A DNA stretch of 64,000 nt from Bicyclus anynana (GCF_947172395.1 NC_069090.1:11228226-11292225); one strand, 5' to 3'. Shown: positions 1 through 12,900, counted from the stretch's first letter. The notes: generated by a model from the letters alone, not told the origin. A program made the numbers and translations.

Positions 1-89
1 TGAGTCAAGGCTATATGTCACACTGATAGCGGGCATGATGAATGAGATCTACTGTTACCGCCTTATAGACGGGAAGTCCCAGGTTCTTT

Positions 90-467
90 AATCAGAAGAA
101 ATACGTGGAAATCAATGTAAACTTTCAATCCCTATTTCACCACTTTAGGGGTTGAAATTTAATAATTCTTGAATCACATCACATTTCGTATTTTTTTATG
201 ATTTATGAACAAATTTTTAAAAATGAAGGACTTTCCATACAAACTTTAAACCCCTGTTTCACACCCTTCTGATTTAATTTCCGCGACTAAAAGTACCTTA
301 CGCATTCTGGTCTCAAATCTTACCAAGTTTCATTAAATTCATTCAGTAGTTTCAGCGTGATGCCCGGTCAACAAAAAACACGGACAGACAGACAGACGAC
401 AAGAAATCGAAAAATATCTACAATGTACAGAATTTGACCTGTTACAGTTTTATTATAAGTATAGATA
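90..467 (+). repeat. Interspersed repeat 3' end
   Basis: This stretch has the look of a lepidopteran dispersed-element end. It carries two similar segments about finding 'aaactttcaa/aaactttaaa' plus 'cacc', then a sentence-like block around 'ttcagtagtttcagcg', an ACAGACAGACAGAC run and a terminal TTATAAGTATAGATAAAG. The same kind of end (AATATTAGTATAGAT) recurs at 5243, 7552 and elsewhere in the window. No coding capacity is visible. The left boundary is uncertain. Confidence 0.5.
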
Positions 468-2068
468 AAGAATAACAGACGTTAAAATCGATGCGGTCAC
501 TAGGTTAGAACCCTTATTTACGAGCCTATTCCATATTTCCAAAAATACTACTAGAATACGGACTAGTACCTAATTTCAAGAATCGAATGTAGGTACATAC
601 ATATTATCCATAACCTTCGCGCCTAATTCCTAAGGTCACAGAAACCGTCATATTTGTTTGTTAGCTGAAACCCCAAAACTTTCTTAAGCCCTTGGTAAAT
701 CTTTGATAATCCCCTTTGTTTCAATAGGATTTTCACTAATTACTTATTTCCATACTTCAACACGTTTTTCGGGCATTAGCCCAAAAATACTTTCAGCTAA
801 ATAAGATTATTTTAATAGCACATGTCAACAACGTTTTCATATTATATAGAAGTTTCCAGTAAGTGTTAGTGCCAACATTTACATACCCGGTAGTGAAAGT
901 TGGGTAGGGCAAGAGAAGGACATAAGAAATTTAATGCAGAAGAGACGAAAGCATTAAGCACTAAGAATGGAGTAGCCTGAATGAAAGAGTAAGAAAAAGT
1001 GTAATAAGAGAACTTTATTGTATAAACGATGATGTAGTTAAAATCAAGAATGATTCTGATTCTAAATCAAGATCGATTGCACTTACAAATGATGACTGAC
1101 ACTGAAAGGAGACTAACAAAAGGGTTGGGTGAATGGAAATAATGGAAGGGGAAGGTCACCCTAGACCAAATCCAGGACATTCTTAATAAAGGCCAGACAA
1201 GATGAAAGGATTGATGAGAATGGAAGAAGCAAGGGAGATATGCAAGAACACCAAGGTGAAAGTTCATTGATCTGAACTAAACATTAAATAAATGTTGAAT
1301 TCGATACCTAGGGTTTAGGTAGGCTTGTCGCAAACATCGCTGTAGACAAAGTTCGTCTAATTGGAAATTAATTGGCTTCTCGATTTCGCATCAGACGACA
1401 CGAGACGGTGTCGATGTCTGCCTATCAAGCCTTACAAACGTTTGTCAATCCACATGAAGGCTGACAAAGATAGGCAATAGCAGAGCATTTTAATCTCAAA
1501 ACAGACAACGCTAAGAGCTAACGCTTTTAGCAATAGAAGTAGCAAGGGGGCGTGGCCCGCGTACACCCGGGTGTGCGGAACATCGCAAGCGTGTCCGCGC
1601 ACGTACTAGCAGTCTTGTTTTGTTCTGTGACAAAAGGAATAAATAATATTCAACTCTAAAGTAAGGGTGACATATTTCATTTTTCACTTAATATTAAACA
1701 GCCATTTAGGCCACGCCCCTGGGTACGTTGGTTTCAATACAAAGAATTGGCACTTTATAAATCTAGTTACCTCTTATATCTGTGATTTCAATAGTCAAAA
1801 TATTTGAGAATTTAAGCTTGCGTGTCTACCTTATTTTTAAAATACTGGTCCTCCAATTAATAAACCAGATTGCCACCTTGATGTGGAATTAAATCTAGAT
1901 GAAAGAAAAGATTTGTATAATTATTGTAATATGCCTATTGTATATGAATAATTTCAACTCCATTCACGATTTTCTAAACACAAGCTTTATCATGCATTAA
2001 CTTAAGTCAAACATTTACGAAGTTTTACCTTAAACCAGATCAAGTTTTGGTGTCAGTGCTGTGATCGA
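468..2068. other. Intron or upstream sequence of Bicdr; no gene seen
   Basis: No exon or recognisable element was found. The only compositional oddity is a GC-rich patch near 1545-1620 (a GGGGGCGTGGC motif, CCCGGG and GCGCACGTAC), with a related GGCCACGCCCC at about 1710. It could be a decayed GC-rich element or a regulatory patch; nothing decides between them. Confidence 0.4.
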
Positions 2069-2250
2069 CTAGCCAAGTTACAGGTACATCAATTCTCTTT
2101 CTACAACCGTTAACGCTTCGAAAACTAAAAAATGTATGGGAGTGTTTTAACCCATTCTCTCATTATGGATAACGAATGTCATCCCCACACATTCTTTAGT
2201 TTTTGAAACGTTAGCGTTTGTAGTAAAAGAATAAATTAACTTGATTACAG
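2069..2250. repeat. Palindromic MITE, family M1 (copy 1)
   Basis: The two halves are imperfect inverted complements. Each end carries a TTCTCTTTCTACAA-type motif followed by a CGCTAACGCTTCGAAA-type block, and the centre is AT-rich. Related copies sit at 15762-15942 and 34428-34617. The outermost bases resemble CTAGCCATGT, as in the other copies, but are decayed here. There is no coding potential, so this is a non-autonomous DNA element or fold-back. Confidence 0.65.
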
Positions 2251-2877
2251 GCCCAGTATTCTCATATCATATTCAGCGTAAAAATTAACGACCAATATAA
2301 TTTTAAGGGCACGGTCCGTGGGTGTTTATTCATAAACTGGTCGCCATGACGTCAGAGCCACAACAAACACCAATTTCCCTGAACTGTGGCTACTGAAGTG
2401 GCCGGTAACCCTGAACTGAACACCTGAAGGTCACCGCTCGCGCCACTGTAAGCTAATTGGCGATTTAGGCAAATGGACAACCCAATAGATATAACGTTGA
2501 TGGTATAGTGTTATTAATTAATAGGCCTTAGATTAACTACAAAGTAGACTAATTAATATTTATTTTTCATCAAAGATACGTTGAAGTTGAGATTATCTAT
2601 ACTAATATTGAAAGATGTAAAGATTATGGTATGGTATTGTGAACCAATTTTGAAAATGTATTTACCACTAGAAAGCCACGTTTTCGGTGGGCGTCATAGG
2701 CTATCTTATCCCCTTATTCTCACGGAAATGGGGGTGAAATCGACGGGTTATTTCGTGTGAAAAGAAAAGTAAATCATTCATCAAATTAAATCATATATTT
2801 AGAACAAACGCCATCTAACTGCTTACATATTGTCAAGATATTGTCGCTATTAGCACCCTGGATTGCAAATTTATAAA

Positions 2878-3000
2878 AGTACGTTCACTGATCCGTATCG
2901 TACGGATCGCATCGATAGAATTTTATCTACTGTAAATCAACAAATCCGTTTGATGCGACGCGTCCGATACATACGATGCGGATCTATGGACGCCTACCAC
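2878..3000. repeat. GATCCGTACGATGCG-type repeat, family G (copy 1)
   Basis: The segment is made of repeated, partly palindromic units such as GATCCGTATCGTACGGATCG and ATACGATGCGGATCTATGGACG. Two longer relatives occur at 21866-22058 and 37806-37996. The CpG-rich core stands out against the AT-rich surroundings. The boundaries are approximate and no transposase class can be assigned. Confidence 0.6.
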
Positions 3001-3143
3001 AATAGGCGCCTGTATCTAGTTCAGTCATTGTACAATTTGTAAAATAAATATTGAAAAAACTATGTAATAAAAATTTCGTTACAATAATTCATGCTGTCTG
3101 CAAAAATGACTATATGTTACCTCTAAGTTAAGTGAACAGAGGG

Positions 3144-3315
3144 CCTAGTGCCAGTTTGATACTGTGACGATCATGTTGACGTAAACGCGAATTTCTAAGG
3201 AATTTAAAAAGCGCCATCTAATGGCACTACTGCACAACTGTTTGAATTCCATATAAATTCGCGTTTACGTCAACGCGATAGTAACAGTATGAAAATATTG
3301 AAAACTCACACTAGG
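3144..3315. repeat. MITE with long inverted ends, family M2 (copy 1)
   Basis: The element begins CCTAGTGCCAG and ends CACTAGG. Its inner arms AACGTAAACG..AATT and AATT..CGTTTACGTCAACGCG are complementary, giving inverted repeats of about 50 bases around a short centre. A second copy lies in the same orientation at 5537-5707. Both are preceded by GAGGG, which may belong to the element. Confidence 0.75.
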
Positions 3316-3639
3316 TACGTTCGTTTTTGGAGAAATAAATATCTTTAAACCGATTTGATCTAGCAAGTAGTAAGTGTCAAAGCAGCAAACTGTGACGCAT
3401 CCTTGCTCCCTTCCCGTCATCATTTCCACACCACACAGCTCACCTTGGGCAACTACACCCAGTAATTACGACAACCATTGTCCACCATTTACTTGTTAAG
3501 CGGAAATCTCTGTCGATTAGATTTTTTTTGATGAGCAGGAAGCACCCTCGGCAGCTATCACGGCCAGACACGGATATTTTCGAAGTAACTTTTTAAGACA
3601 CCGTAACACATGATAGAAAGTAACTGAATAGTTATCGTA

Positions 3640-3810
3640 TGAAATGTAAGAGTAGGAAATATAGTTACATAGTTCTTCCTTTGGCCGTGGAGACTCTTGG
3701 GCCATTTGTCTCAACTGGTGACAGAAGGGCTGGCTCATTTTTTGCGCAAAGGATCAACCGGGCTGTCCAAAGCGGAAATGCAGCATGTATTCTTGCCACC
3801 ATTCCACGTA
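3640..3810 (+). pseudogene. Fragment of a non-LTR reverse transcriptase C-terminus
   Basis: The frame starting at 3639 reads LPLAVETLGPF, then TGDRRAGSFFAQRIN and VQSGNAACILATIP. This pattern (a VETLG motif, then 'GD.R....QRI..A.Q.GNA' and 'TIP') is one I know from the C-terminal tail of insect non-LTR retrotransposon ORF2 proteins. Only about 45 residues are present, with no catalytic RT motifs. I read it as a dead 3' fragment. The assignment rests on recalled family pattern, not on a search. Confidence 0.55.
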
Positions 3811-4032
3811 GGTATGATTTGTATTTAGATTATAATTATGAACTTAATCTGTAACAAGATGTAAGTGCAGCTCAAAAATTAACGTAGGTAATAGGGATGT
3901 TGACTAGGTTTGAATATATCGATTTTTATGATACATTCGGGTAAATAAGGTCAATGTTAACCAATTTATACATAAAAAGCAAAGATTGTCTGGATATTTG
4001 CAAAATAAATGAGAATATAAAATTTCAAAATC

Positions 4033-4335
4033 TTTTAAAATCTTTTATCGTAATTAGATGAAAATTCATACAGTTTCATACAGTAAACGCACAAATAACA
4101 AAGATATTAGTAATTCTGTTCGAACGCCCGTACAAATCTAACGATCATTATGACCTACGACGTCATTATATTGTACCATTTTGTATGGGACGTTTTTCAG
4201 GGATCTGCGGCAGCGCCGCAAATATGACCCTTTAAATCTGTGTAGCTCCAAAAGTAATAATCGCAGATACCCTGTTACTTTTACAAAATTGCTTTACTAT
4301 TAGCATATTCCTAATTTATATACAATTTAAAAATT
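4033..4335 (-). repeat. Interspersed repeat, family M3 (copy 1)
   Basis: This segment is the reverse complement of a diverged copy at 22905-23110. The shared landmarks are AAACGCACAAATAACAAAG, AATATTAGTAATT-type text, a 'gacgtcat' block, 'cccttt aaatc' and TACTTTTACAAAATTGC. A third copy (63895-64000) shares TTTTATCGTAATTAGATG and CATACAGTTT and is cut by the window edge. No coding potential was seen. Confidence 0.65.
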
Positions 4336-5536
4336 GTCATCATCCCCATTCTTTTCATAATATTTTCAGATGTTAGTAGGTAAGTATTTTTCTAATACTT
4401 GTAGAGTCCTCAATTTAATTTGCAAATATACACAAATATAAAAAGGTTTATTTCTTATGTTCCGAAAAATTTAAGAATTTTTCGTAAAGAATGCTACAGT
4501 TTTAGCCAAAGGTCATTTGCAAACAATTGGTTAAAAGTATGCCAAAAATATTACTTTACCTACGTACCTACATAATGTATGTAATTTAAATAATGGAAGC
4601 TTTTCAGTTACGAATGGTAAAACTCATGCAAACAACAATGACCTTGTAAGTTAAGGTATTTCGGGGATCACTTAGCACTCCGTAAAAACTAAGAGATTAA
4701 AAAAAACACTGAAATACGTTACGTACAGACTTACTCTACGTATTACGTATAATTCATTGTTAAGTTACAACATTTGCCATTGTTTCCGTAACCTTCCAAA
4801 TTACGCAGAAATTGTCGTTTCGTAAATATTTCTGAGTAAGTATGCCTACATTTTAAACTTATTAGTTACGGCAAGGATTGTTTTTGTAAATTATTCAGCA
4901 ATTAGCACGAATGGCGGTGGCAACTTCGTGGGTTTATTGCCTTTAATCTCATTTGAATAATAAATAGAGCATATTTTGTCGCTTAAAATTGGGCCATTCT
5001 TAAATCGTGTCACAAAAATATTTAAGCATTCATCCATATTTGGCTTGCCGACATTTTGTTCGCCAAAAATTCGGCAAGCCATATATGGATGATGGAGGAA
5101 TTATGGTTAATCCAAAAATGGTTTGCGTGCACGATTAAATCAGATTGGCTATTAATTGATTTCTGGACAAACAAAATACTGTAGACTGTTTAAATGTAGT
5201 TAAAGCTAATCAAACAAACAACAAATACTTCAGCTTTATAATATTAGTATAGATAAAATGTAAAAGAATGTGAAAACGATACAATGAGAAAGTAGCTAAG
5301 TATTTTTTATTAAAGTCCTTGTCCATCTAAATTTACTTTAATTAATTTATTATCAATTTACAATTTTCTGTGGAAAATATTATAAGGAACTTCGACTAGG
5401 AAATAAGTCATTAATTTAGAAGTTCAGAATAGATACTTTCGCTTGTTTAAAAACAGATCCTAGTTAGTTTAAAGCAAATCCTAACATCCTAGCGCAGCAC
5501 TGAATGTATTATAGAAAAGCGTTTTATATGCGAGGG
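4336..5536. other. Bicdr upstream/intronic sequence; little recognisable
   Basis: This is AT-rich sequence without a supportable gene. A short palindrome around 5030-5085 (GGCTTGCCGA and TCGGCAAGCC flanking an ATTTTTGG/CCAAAAAT pair) is the main structure. A remnant dispersed-element end (TATAATATTAGTATAGAT) sits at 5237-5255. Confidence 0.4.
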
Positions 5537-5707
5537 CCTAGTGGCAGTTTGATACTGTGATGATCACGTTAACGTAAACGCGAATTTCTAAGCAATTGAA
5601 ACACCGCCATCTAGTGGCACTGCTGCACAACTGTTTCAATTCCATATTAATTCGCGTTTACGTTAACGCGATAGTAACAGTATGAAAACATCGAAAACTC
5701 CCACTAG
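5537..5707. repeat. MITE with long inverted ends, family M2 (copy 2)
   Basis: This copy is better preserved than the one at 3144-3315. It begins CCTAGTGGCAG and ends CCCACTAG, with inner arms built on CGTTAACGTAAACGCGAATT and its complement. The CACCGCCATCTAGTGGCAC segment in the centre is itself partly palindromic. The two copies lie in the same orientation about 2.4 kb apart. Confidence 0.8.
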
Positions 5708-6540
5708 ACACACTGTTCAAATCTGTGAAAAGAATTTGACTTAAATTTAATAAACAAACAATTATGCATAAAAATTACATTTAAGATGTGTTTTTACTTG
5801 TTGAGTAATGTTTTTGTATTTTTACTTGTTGAGTAATCTTTTGTTAATGTAAGTTACGTTATATTAAATTTTATTATTGTAATTTCGTAGTAAGGTTTAC
5901 CATTGACGAATATATTTCTTAATTTTACATGAACATGTTGTAAAGTATACTTTCCAATAAATAAACTTAACGATGTACAAATGTAATTTTTATTTAAATT
6001 TGGTAATAAACATCAAACAGAGTCATAATATTTATTGATATTTCATAGAATTTCTCATCGCTGATATATTTATCGTTGAAGAAACAAATTTTAATCGAAA
6101 GGTTCTATAATATGATTTCATTGAGTAATATTTATGGAAAGTTTATACTTCTACAAGTCGTAAATTTGACAACAAACACGAATGTGTGCTTTACTTAAAA
6201 AAAACATGATATAAATAATAATAGTCTACATATATTTATAAAAGAAATTCGGGTCTGTTACAACACTTATAACTCGAGATCTGCTGTACCGATTTTCATG
6301 GTTTTTGATTCGTTGGATTTGGCTCCGCCAAGAATAGCAGAATACATCTTAAAAACAATGAAAACTCGACGAATAGATAATTATGAAAGATGAATAATTT
6401 TCCATAAATGTTACATTGTTTAGTACCTGTCAACATTTGTTGTCCATCCTTTCAAATACTGTTTATGAAATGATTGACATTTATACGTGCGTTCAGAAAA
6501 ACTGACAAATGATTAACATATTTTACGCGTGCGTTCATAA
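5708..6540. other. AT-rich stretch without a recognised feature
   Basis: This lies upstream of the first in-window Bicdr exon. There are scattered AATAAA-like motifs and a low-complexity TTACTTGTTGAGTAAT repeat (two copies near 5796 and 5822). No exon with credible splice sites was seen. Confidence 0.4.
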
Positions 6541-6660
6541 ATAAAGGAGTAGGTTAGGGGTAGGGTAGGGGTAGAGTAGGGGTAGGAGTAGAGTAGTGTA
6601 AGGTAGAAGGATAGGGAAGAAGTGCACATAAGTCAAAGCGAAGCTTGACCGGATCCACTA
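6541..6660 (+). repeat. Short GGGTAGGG-type tandem tract
   Basis: About 65 bases of imperfect GGGTAGGGGTAG repeats are followed by a non-repetitive end (GCTTGACCGGATCCACTAG). The same G-rich repeat occurs at 51242-51269 and, greatly expanded, at 58786-59206, each time just inside an element end rich in CGCGGACG or its decayed form. It is therefore probably part of a dispersed element and not an independent microsatellite. Confidence 0.6.
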
Positions 6661-6838
6661 GTAGTCAATATACTAATAGATACTATTTCCATTATTGCAC
6701 TTCATAAAATTAGTGATTTATTGTAAAATATGAAAGTAATGTTCTACTTTTAAACTCTGCAATGTTTATATTTATATAATTTTCTCTATGAATCGAAAGA
6801 ACTAAAAATCAAAGTTAATATGACAATTATTGTTACAG

Positions 6839-6994
6839 AGAGATGAAGAAAAGGCCAGCTTGATAGCGGAACTAACTGCGCAGAATTCACGTCTTACTGT
6901 GCAGTTGAAGGAATCATCAGCCACAGAAGCACAACTGCTAGCCCAGTTGGAAGGACTCAAGGATCAGTGCTCTATGAGGAAGACTAGCTTACAA
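6839..6994 (+). CDS. Bicdr: Bicdr exon A (first exon in window)
   Basis: The exon has 52 codons and starts and ends in phase 0 (TTACAG acceptor, CAA|GTAAGT donor). It encodes coiled coil rich in E, K, L and Q: RDEEKASLIAEL through MRKTSLQ. The apparent upstream Met of the open frame is intronic and is not a start. Confidence 0.85.
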
Positions 6995-9900
6995 GTAAGT
7001 TCCTTGATCCAAATATTATTTGGTTGTACTATATATGTAATAATAAATACCGGCCAAATGCGAGTTAGACTCGCGCACCGAGAGTTCCGGGCAAACCTGT
7101 AGGTGCCTGTAGCTAAAAGTAAAATATTTATTTTTGGTTGCTGATAGCAATAACAATGTGGAAAGCAATAATAATGTGGAAAGAAATTGGCATAAATTTA
7201 GGACAAAGATCTCTATCATTTCAGTAATCTATTATCAATACAAGCGAGCTGACTGATAATAACCAAAATAAGAAATATAATAAACGGTTGTACCTTTGAC
7301 CTTTGTTTTGGGCGTTGTTTTTTTATCACAGCTTTAAGGCAATTAAAACTAAGTATTTGAAACTAGCAGACGCAGCGTAGTTTCACTCGCGTGGTTCTCG
7401 TTTCCGCAAGAATACGGGAAAAAATATAATCTATCACACTCGGGGATAGTATAGCTTTCCAACGGTGAAAGACTTTTTTAAATCGGTTCAGTAGTTTCAG
7501 AGCCTATTCAATGCAAAAAACTAACAAACTATCAAATATTTCCTGGTTATAATATTAGTATAGATAATCTATTGAGAACAGATTGACAAAGATACTCGGC
7601 AGAGGACTTTGTTTATAATATGTATTAATTTATTATAAAATTGGGCCCAAGAACTTACAAGTGATTTAGTATTAAATACAATGAATAAGTTGTCAATACT
7701 TCATAAAGGATACTAATTACTTATCAACAAATAAACTGTCTTTCACGTGTTTACGTTAAATGTATTTTGAGATAATGTTAAGTCAATAGAGACACTAATG
7801 GACTCTAAATGGTTCCAGTAAAGATATTTTGTCGCTATGTCACTCGTTCATTTGAATTTGTCTTGTGACAATCTTGGTTCCGCATTTGGATCTATTTTTA
7901 AAACTGCTTGTTATTTACAGGACCATGTACAAAGTTTGGAGTCCTTGAAAGCTGAGCTAGCACTGATGAGTGATAAGAAGTCTGACCTAGAGCGGAGACT
8001 GACTACTTCCCTGCGTGATAAAGACAGCCTGATGCAGCAACTCGAGGAGGCAAACGACAGAATCGCTGCACTTGAAAGACAATTGAAAGAACAAGTAAGT
8101 ACCGAGAATGCCATCAATGAATGAGCTAATTACTTGTTCATCATAACATGCACTACTGTAGCAACGAAACAAGAAGTTTCGGTTTTTTAAGACAATAATA
8201 GGTTGCTTGTAAAGAAATTTTTATTTATGAAAGTTTTGAATCAAATTTTACTGTTTGGGCTTTAGGTGAAAAATGTCTAAAGGATTTTATAGCCCCTCAT
8301 TATTTTAGCAATCTGCCATTACAATCAGACATTTAGCTATATTTAAATTGGGTTTGGTGCAAAATGCAGTGATTTACCCAAATATAATGTAATGTCTATT
8401 ACATGATATCTTGTGGCGTTCGTCTCCTTAAATAAACACTTATGTACTAGTAAAAATATACTAAGTGCGGGAAATAGCCATAGAATCTTACTAACGAGTA
8501 TGTTCAGAACACGTAAAGATTGTCCGTGATGGATGAGTTTCACGAGTGTCTTGCAAAAACGGGTGATACATGGCCATAGTTGTACCAAATTGTTATGGTT
8601 CTTGATTAAGCGTTTGCAGTTATTATCGCACGTTCTAGAAAAACGGGTAAAAGCACCGTAAAGTTTCGAATCGCGAAAATCTGCGTGTAATCGTCTTTGT
8701 ACATTCTAAGTAATATTACATTAGTTGTAACCTGTTATAGTCCGTTATGTTTATGACTCAGTTTATTAATATAGAAAATTAAATAAACAGCGGAAATGTC
8801 ATGTATTAAATGTGAAACGGCTGATTTAAATGTCACTACATATTTGAATTTAAACAAGCATGAAAACAGAATGGAAGATACATTGTACCTGCATATTCTA
8901 TGGGTTTATAGAACGTTGCACTATGAACATTGGTTTGATCATTGTTATTTTATAGTTTGTCGAACTGTTATTCATTGTCATTATTGATGGTAACCGTTAT
9001 GCTTTTGAAAAACCACAACTAGAATCACTCAGTTGTCCAACTTATGCAAAAGCCAAAGAAATAACAATAAAAAATCATTAATATTTTATTGTTTTATTTC
9101 TTCGTTGTATATGCAAATGAAATGATAGTCATTTATTACGATATAAATAATGAGTGTTAAGTAAAATGATTTATATTTCGGTGTACCTATGATGTATAGT
9201 GAAAGTTTAACAGTATTGTTTTTATAATTGCTGAATAAGTTATGTAAATATTTGTTGAATACGCGACTACAAGAAAGGTTTATTATTTTCAATTTAATTT
9301 TTAAAATAATTGAAGAGACAAAATCAATAAAATCATACTGATTACGTTTATCTAACAAAGTTTTTCATTAGATTCCTCAAGAAGTCAAAAAATCGTCTTT
9401 GCTATACTAATAGCATTAACAACTGAGTCTTAGGGCCATAAATCATTTCTCTATATCTATCTCGCTTGCACTTATGGGTCTTATGGAGCCGTCTAGTGAA
9501 GGGTGTAACAATGAAAGACATATTATCGATAAGTAAAGTTTATTATCGTATCTTGTTCACAAAATTAAAAAAATTAACAATATTTGATTTAATATAATAC
9601 ATATTTCATATTATATAATTATTAACTAAATAAAATTAATCTTCATCTGAGTCTTCATCATCAGAATCTTCGTCTTCTGCCAAATTTATTATATATTAGT
9701 ATCCATAGTGCGCAACGAGTAACACATGAATGTATTTATTTAATTGCAGTAAACACATTTATAGCAAAAAAAATACGCAATGCAATTACATTAGAAACCG
9801 ACCAATCAGAATCGTCCAAATCATTATTGACTCATCATTAGCACGTGCGCAGGTAGCCGTTTATCGATAATTAGGGTGCGCAGGTAGGCGCGCTGCACAT

Positions 9901-12900
9901 TCCTATCTTTTTTGACTTTTATGACCGGACGACTCAGATGATAATGCGCATACTATAAATACTGTACCTACTATTATTGTATCATCAATTATTTATTGAT
10001 AACAAAAAAACCTAACATATAATGTTAAGAAGTATTTCGATAAAAAATAAGATATATACATAATCACAAAATCTAGCATTTCTAATATAAGTATGATATA
10101 ATATGTTATTTTTTATATAGGACTAAAAATAAACTTGATTAAACAGCCCGTGAAAATTATTATAAAGAATATATTTTTTAAAAATATAATAGAAAGAATT
10201 TATTTGTTTACAAAACATAACTACAGAATAACTTAAAACAGTACATTTCGCTCTTTAAAATATTTTACTTTAGCCCTAGTTAAAATCAATAACGAATACA
10301 TTGTCTACAGGAACACTTATATCTAAACACCCTCAAAGAGCTGGAACGTCTCCAAAGATCCCACGACACTCTCGCCGAACGCGTTGGTGCACCAGATGCG
10401 GCTGATGCTACTGATACAGCTCGCTCCTTACACGCTGAAATGGAAACTGAACCAGAGGAAGATGACATCAATTGGCTGAGAAGCGAGGCAGTTCAAGTCT
10501 TCAAACAACTGAGGACACTAGCCTTGCAACTGAATACGGGACACGATGATGATTCAGGTAAGGATACTGTCAATTGTTTAGCTAGATACTCAGACCAATT
10601 ATTGTATAGGACCTGCCTCGCAATACGTTACTTTTCTGTCAAAGTATATGATCAACGATCTAATGCGATTATAAAAACTGTCTCTATAGTATCGATGTTA
10701 AAAAGTTGTAATCGTGTTCGTCGGTTAAAGAGCTCCGTAAAAATACCTTTTTGTGTAATTAAATTGTGTAAAAAACGGGCGAAAACTTCTAGTTTAGTAA
10801 AAGATATATACCAAATCTAAGCTCGTTTTCTTCAGAAAATGACAGACAATTTTGTTCGTGACTATGAGTGCGATACAGGTCCTTCTATAATTGGTCTGAG
10901 GCTAGATATGAAGTCGAATGAGTCCTTAATGGTAATCTAAATTAAAAAAAATATGACTATATAAGTCCGATTAGTTTTAAAAAGTGAAGCAAAGACACCT
11001 TGCAGCTCAATACGAAACTCTTTATACATTCAAGTAAAGATTTCTTATACGATAAACTGTTAATTGTTTCGCAAGACTTGAAGTCAAATATGTACTTGAT
11101 GGTGATCAGGTTTGAAGCGAAATAAGTTCTTAGTGGTCTGAGTTAAGATATAAAAAAAATACGTTTGTTACGTTATAATTCAGTTTTGCAAACAAAGGCT
11201 AAAGCTAAAGACACTAGCTCAATATGAAAGGATTTTATAAATGATAAACAGTTAATTGGTTAGCAAGACTTGAAGCAAAAATAAAGAAACTACTTGTTAA
11301 TCTAAAGCAAGAAAACAAAAAGTTAATACTGACTAGAGAGCTAATTAGAGCCGTGATAGCCCAGTGGATATGACCTCTGCCTCCGATTCCGGAGGGTGTG
11401 GGTTCGAAGCCGGCCCGGGGCATGCACCTCCAACTTTTCAGTTGTGTGCATTTTAAGAAATTAAATATCACGTGTCTCAAACGGTGAAGGAAAACATCGT
11501 GAGGAAACCTGCACACCAGAAAACTTCTTAATTCTCTGCGTGTGTGAAGTCTGACAATCCGCATTGGGCCAGTGTGGTGGACTATTGGCCTAACCCCTGA
11601 GCAGTGAGCCGTATATGGGTTGATAACGAACGAAGTCAGTTAATCAGTTTTGTAGCAACTAAAGACACCTTGCAGTTGAATACAAGACACGATATTGATT
11701 CAGGTGAATATGTCATAACGTTTACACTATTTCGCCCAAATTTATGCTTAGAGTTAGCTTTAGACTTGAAACCAAATGAATTAAGGATAAAAATAACCTA
11801 AATAAAACCAATAAACGGATAATATTTGCATTAGTTTTAGAATGGATATCGTTGAAATAAATGGTAATAATTTAAAAAACAAGTCCAATTTCAATCAACG
11901 TCGTTCATCCTGCAAGTAACTATGAACCTTCTCAATATTATTTAGGAGAATCTACAAGAAGTTCAGATGTAGTAATAGTTGGAGCCTAACTTTCACGCAA
12001 GATGCAGATGCTTACTCAGACATCTGCAAGTATAATGTCTTGTATTACAATTTTATGAAACTGAAAGTAATAATTTCCATGATTGAATATTGAGTGCAGT
12101 ACTGCCATATATGGCGTGAAAATTGACAATACATTATTTAAGGTACTTTCCTCGGATTAAGGAACTACTGTAGGTACTTACGAGTATCCAATACAAAGGT
12201 ACATATGAATACCTACTTACTAATTTGGAAGTCTTGTACTTATTACAATTTTATGAAACTGAAAGTATTGATTTATTAGACTAAATAAATGCAGACTGCA
12301 ATACTGCCATATATGGCGTGATATTAATAACGTCTATAAGGTACTTTTCTAGAATTAAGGAACTAGACTCCAATCAGCGTCCTACACAATTGACGATAAG
12401 ACCGCCATTACTAAACGACAATGGGCGCCATTAAGACATTAGTACCGCGTCTACAGGACCTGTTTCCTAGCGCGAAGTATACTATAGATACTTATGAGTA
12501 TTAAGTACAAAAGATCCTATCTATACTTTCCCAACAAATTCGCCCCATAGCCTTATTGATAACTGGAGCTCGTCATTTGAATGTAGGGTATTCACTACTA
12601 TATTCATGACATTTACCCTCTTTGTATGAATGATGACAGTACAAATAAACGTCACAGTTCAAAGACGGTAAAATAATTTAAAGCTATTAGTGTCAGTCGC
12701 GTTTTTGTGAATATTTCATGTGAATAACGTACAGTGGCCCACACAGTAGTTGTCTCGTATTAACTTAGTCTAGTTATAATCCCTGTAAGAACTATGTTGT
12801 CGCTCTCTGTACATCACGCGATCGAATCGATATTCGTTCGTAATGAACATAATACACGCATGGAGTGGACTAGTTTCTAGTTATTAACTGCGTCGGATTT

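Noticed and set aside
2318..2460. GC-richer segment as a possible exon
   Set aside because: No frame with plausible splice sites joins Bicdr exon A, and no protein similarity was recognised.
10440..10820. Start of a gene at the Met of the 126-codon frame
   Set aside because: The Met is internal to Bicdr exon C, which has an acceptor at 10310 and a GTAAGG donor at 10558; the rest is intron.
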